NCBI GenBank assembly: GCA_023443515.1
Contig: JAEZUC010000020.1
Coordinates: 1 to 15,953, forward strand
Length of the DNA: 15,953 bases
From: Bacillota bacterium
GTDB lineage: Bacteria; Bacillota; Clostridia; Acetivibrionales; DSM-1351
Direction: 5' to 3'
In this document: positions 14,377-15,953 of the stretch, in pieces
Numbering within the stretch: the first letter of the stretch is position 1
Layout of the letters: each line of letters begins with the position of its first letter
The notes under the pieces: generated by a model
What the model was told of the DNA's origin: nothing
The model's database searches: none
The model's input: the letters and a program-made list of their open reading frames with translations, nothing else
Program-made: the position numbers and the translations under genes

Positions 14377-15953
14377 CTATATTCCCATAAGTAGTTTAAT
14401 GTCAGCATCTACTGTTCCGATCCCCGCAATGCCAAAATTATCTACAAGAATTTTTGTAACGTTTGGTGACAAGAATGCAGGTAGCGTTGGGCCTAGATGA
14501 ATGTTTTTTACGCCCAAATAAAGCAAAGCAAGAAGAACCAATACTGCTTTTTGTTCATACCAGGATAAATTGTATACAATTGGAAGGTCGTTAATATCCT
14601 GGAGCTCCAACACTTCTTTTAATTTCAATGCAATCATTACAAGTGAATATGAATCATTGCATTGTCCTGCATCCAGCACTCTGGGAATTTCTCCGATGTC
14701 TCCAAGGTCTAATTTGTTATAACGGTATTTAGCACAGCCCGATGTAAGAATAACGGTATCTTTTGGAAGTTCTTTTGCAAATTGGGTGTAATACTCTCTG
14801 CTGTCCATTCTTCCGTCACATCCGGCCATTACAAAAAACTTTTTTATGGCTCCGGTTTTCACTGCATTTACTACTTTATCAGACAATGCAAATACTTGAT
14901 TATGTGCAAATCCGCCAACTATATTACCTGTTTCAATCTCAACTGGTGGTTTGAGAGTTTTTGCAAGTTTAATTATTTTTGAAAAATCCTTTTTACCGTC
15001 AGAATCGGTTTCTATATGGACACAGCCCGGAAAGCCCGTTATACCCGTAGTAAAGATTCTTGACTTTACTTCCTCGTTAATCGGTGGCACTATGCAGTTT
15101 GTGGTAAAAAGAACCGGCCCGTTAAAGGAAACAAACTCATCCTCTTGCTTCCACCATGCATTGCCGTAGTTCCCGGCCAGATTATTATATTTCTTAAATG
15201 CAGGATAATAATGTGACGGCAGCATTTCACTATGAGTATAAACATCAACTCCTGTTCCCTGAGTTTGTTCAAGGAGCTGTTCCAGATCGGTCAAATCATG
15301 GCCGGATATAAGTATACCGGGATTCTTTCTTACTCCTATATTAACTTTTGATATTTCAGGATTACCATATTTAGAAGTATTCGCCTCATCTAGAAGTGCC
15401 ATTGCTTTAACACCTGCCTCTCCCGCCTTCATGGCAAGGGTGACGAGATATTCAACAGCAAGCTCGGTTTTCAGTGTTGCTTCCAGTGCTTCATAGATAA
15501 ATGCGTAAAGAATTTCAAGTTCCCTTCCAAGATTCAACGCGTGATAGGTATATGCAGCCAGTCCCTTTACCCCAAATAAAATCAGGTGTTTTAGTGACCT
15601 GACATCCTCGTTATCCTTTGGTACCATTCCGACATATGAAGCCTTATATACCAAATCGTTCCTATTTTTTATTTCAAATGTGGCCGCATCATGGAGATTT
15701 TTTACAGATATCTTATTTCTTAGGTCATTTCTGATAGAAAGCATTTGATTAATTTTTGTTATAATAACATCATCATCAAAATTAGCATTTGTTATTGTCA
15801 TAAACAAACTTTTGACAACCTCGCAGTTAACATAAGGCAGATTTTTAACCTCAAGCTTTCCTTTTATTATAATTTCCGAAATTCCTTTAAGAATATATAT
15901 TAAAAGATCCTGCAAATCTGCAAGGTCTTCGCTTTTTCCGCATACACCACCAT
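14377..15953 (-). CDS. hcp: Hybrid cluster protein (hydroxylamine reductase), 5' end cut by the window
   Basis: A partial cytoplasmic iron-sulfur protein, about 525 residues visible; the start lies beyond the right edge and roughly 25 residues are missing. The frame stays open to the end and its first visible residues are GGVCGKSEDLADLQ, so the last cysteine of the N-terminal 4Fe-4S cluster is present and the others are off-window. Ligands of the hybrid 4Fe-2S-2O cluster are visible in order: His in SGHDL, Glu in THSEMLPS, and cysteines in TTNCIVPP, GCDGR, TSGCAKYRYN and DAGQCNDSY, then Glu and Lys in WYEQKAV. Hcp reduces hydroxylamine in vitro and is linked to nitric oxide detoxification and S-nitrosylation in anaerobes. 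No hcr reductase gene is visible downstream. The TTG at 15915 is internal, not the start. Confidence 0.95.
   Translation of the reverse strand, partial: GGVCGKSEDLADLQDLLIYILKGISEIIIKGKLEVKNLPYVNCEVVKSLFMTITNANFDDDVIITKINQMLSIRNDLRNKISVKNLHDAATFEIKNRNDLVYKASYVGMVPKDNEDVRSLKHLILFGVKGLAAYTYHALNLGRELEILYAFIYEALEATLKTELAVEYLVTLAMKAGEAGVKAMALLDEANTSKYGNPEISKVNIGVRKNPGILISGHDLTDLEQLLEQTQGTGVDVYTHSEMLPSHYYPAFKKYNNLAGNYGNAWWKQEDEFVSFNGPVLFTTNCIVPPINEEVKSRIFTTGITGFPGCVHIETDSDGKKDFSKIIKLAKTLKPPVEIETGNIVGGFAHNQVFALSDKVVNAVKTGAIKKFFVMAGCDGRMDSREYYTQFAKELPKDTVILTSGCAKYRYNKLDLGDIGEIPRVLDAGQCNDSYSLVMIALKLKEVLELQDINDLPIVYNLSWYEQKAVLVLLALLYLGVKNIHLGPTLPAFLSPNVTKILVDNFGIAGIGTVDADIKLLMGI

Noticed and set aside
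1..15953. CRISPR arrays, insertion sequences, prophage or tRNA genes
   Set aside because: No regularly spaced repeats, transposase or integrase motifs, or tRNA-like cloverleaf were seen anywhere in the window.

Overview
The window looks like a piece of chromosome from a mesophilic, cellulosome-forming clostridium close to Ruminiclostridium (Clostridium) cellulolyticum, josui or papyrosolvens. The reasons are the low G+C content, strong AGGAGG ribosome binding sites, and four secreted glycoside hydrolases that each end in a type I dockerin. All eight dockerin repeats carry Ala-Leu or Ala-Ile at the cohesin-recognition positions, as in that group and unlike the Ser-Thr typical of C. thermocellum. 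The species is inferred; nothing was searched.

Left edge (1-632): no protein gene. On the minus strand there are three, perhaps four, tandem sigma-A promoters, then a leader carrying a motif typical of clostridial 16S leaders. A ribosomal RNA operon therefore probably starts just off the left edge. A divergent plus-strand promoter serves a secreted stalk-domain protein of unknown function (633-1976), which ends at a hairpin shared with the next, convergent group.

Housekeeping block (2030-4835): a minus-strand set made of a small membrane-anchored unknown protein, a YitT-family membrane protein and a patatin-like phospholipase. A plus-strand DUF1657 mini-protein follows, with a strong bidirectional terminator.

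Polysaccharide-degradation block (4845-11193, minus strand): one likely operon in the order GH26 mannanase (CBM35-like module), GH9 cellulase with CBM3c, GH9 cellulase with an N-terminal Ig-like domain. All three have dockerins. A strong stem-loop lies between the two GH9 genes, as expected if transcript segments are processed and stabilised separately. Divergent from this operon is a secreted parvulin-type foldase (11319-12359), which could help fold exported proteins.

Right part (12360-15953): a structured three-way-junction element of about 110 nt that no gene explains (12383-12493), a PNPOx-fold flavoprotein, a GH11 xylanase with dockerin under its own extended -10 promoter, and a hybrid-cluster protein (Hcp) gene cut by the right edge.

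Together the four dockerin enzymes would dock on a scaffoldin encoded elsewhere and attack cellulose, mannan and xylan. The best candidates for something undescribed are the structured element at 12383-12493 and the repeat-rich regulatory DNA between the mannanase operon and the foldase.
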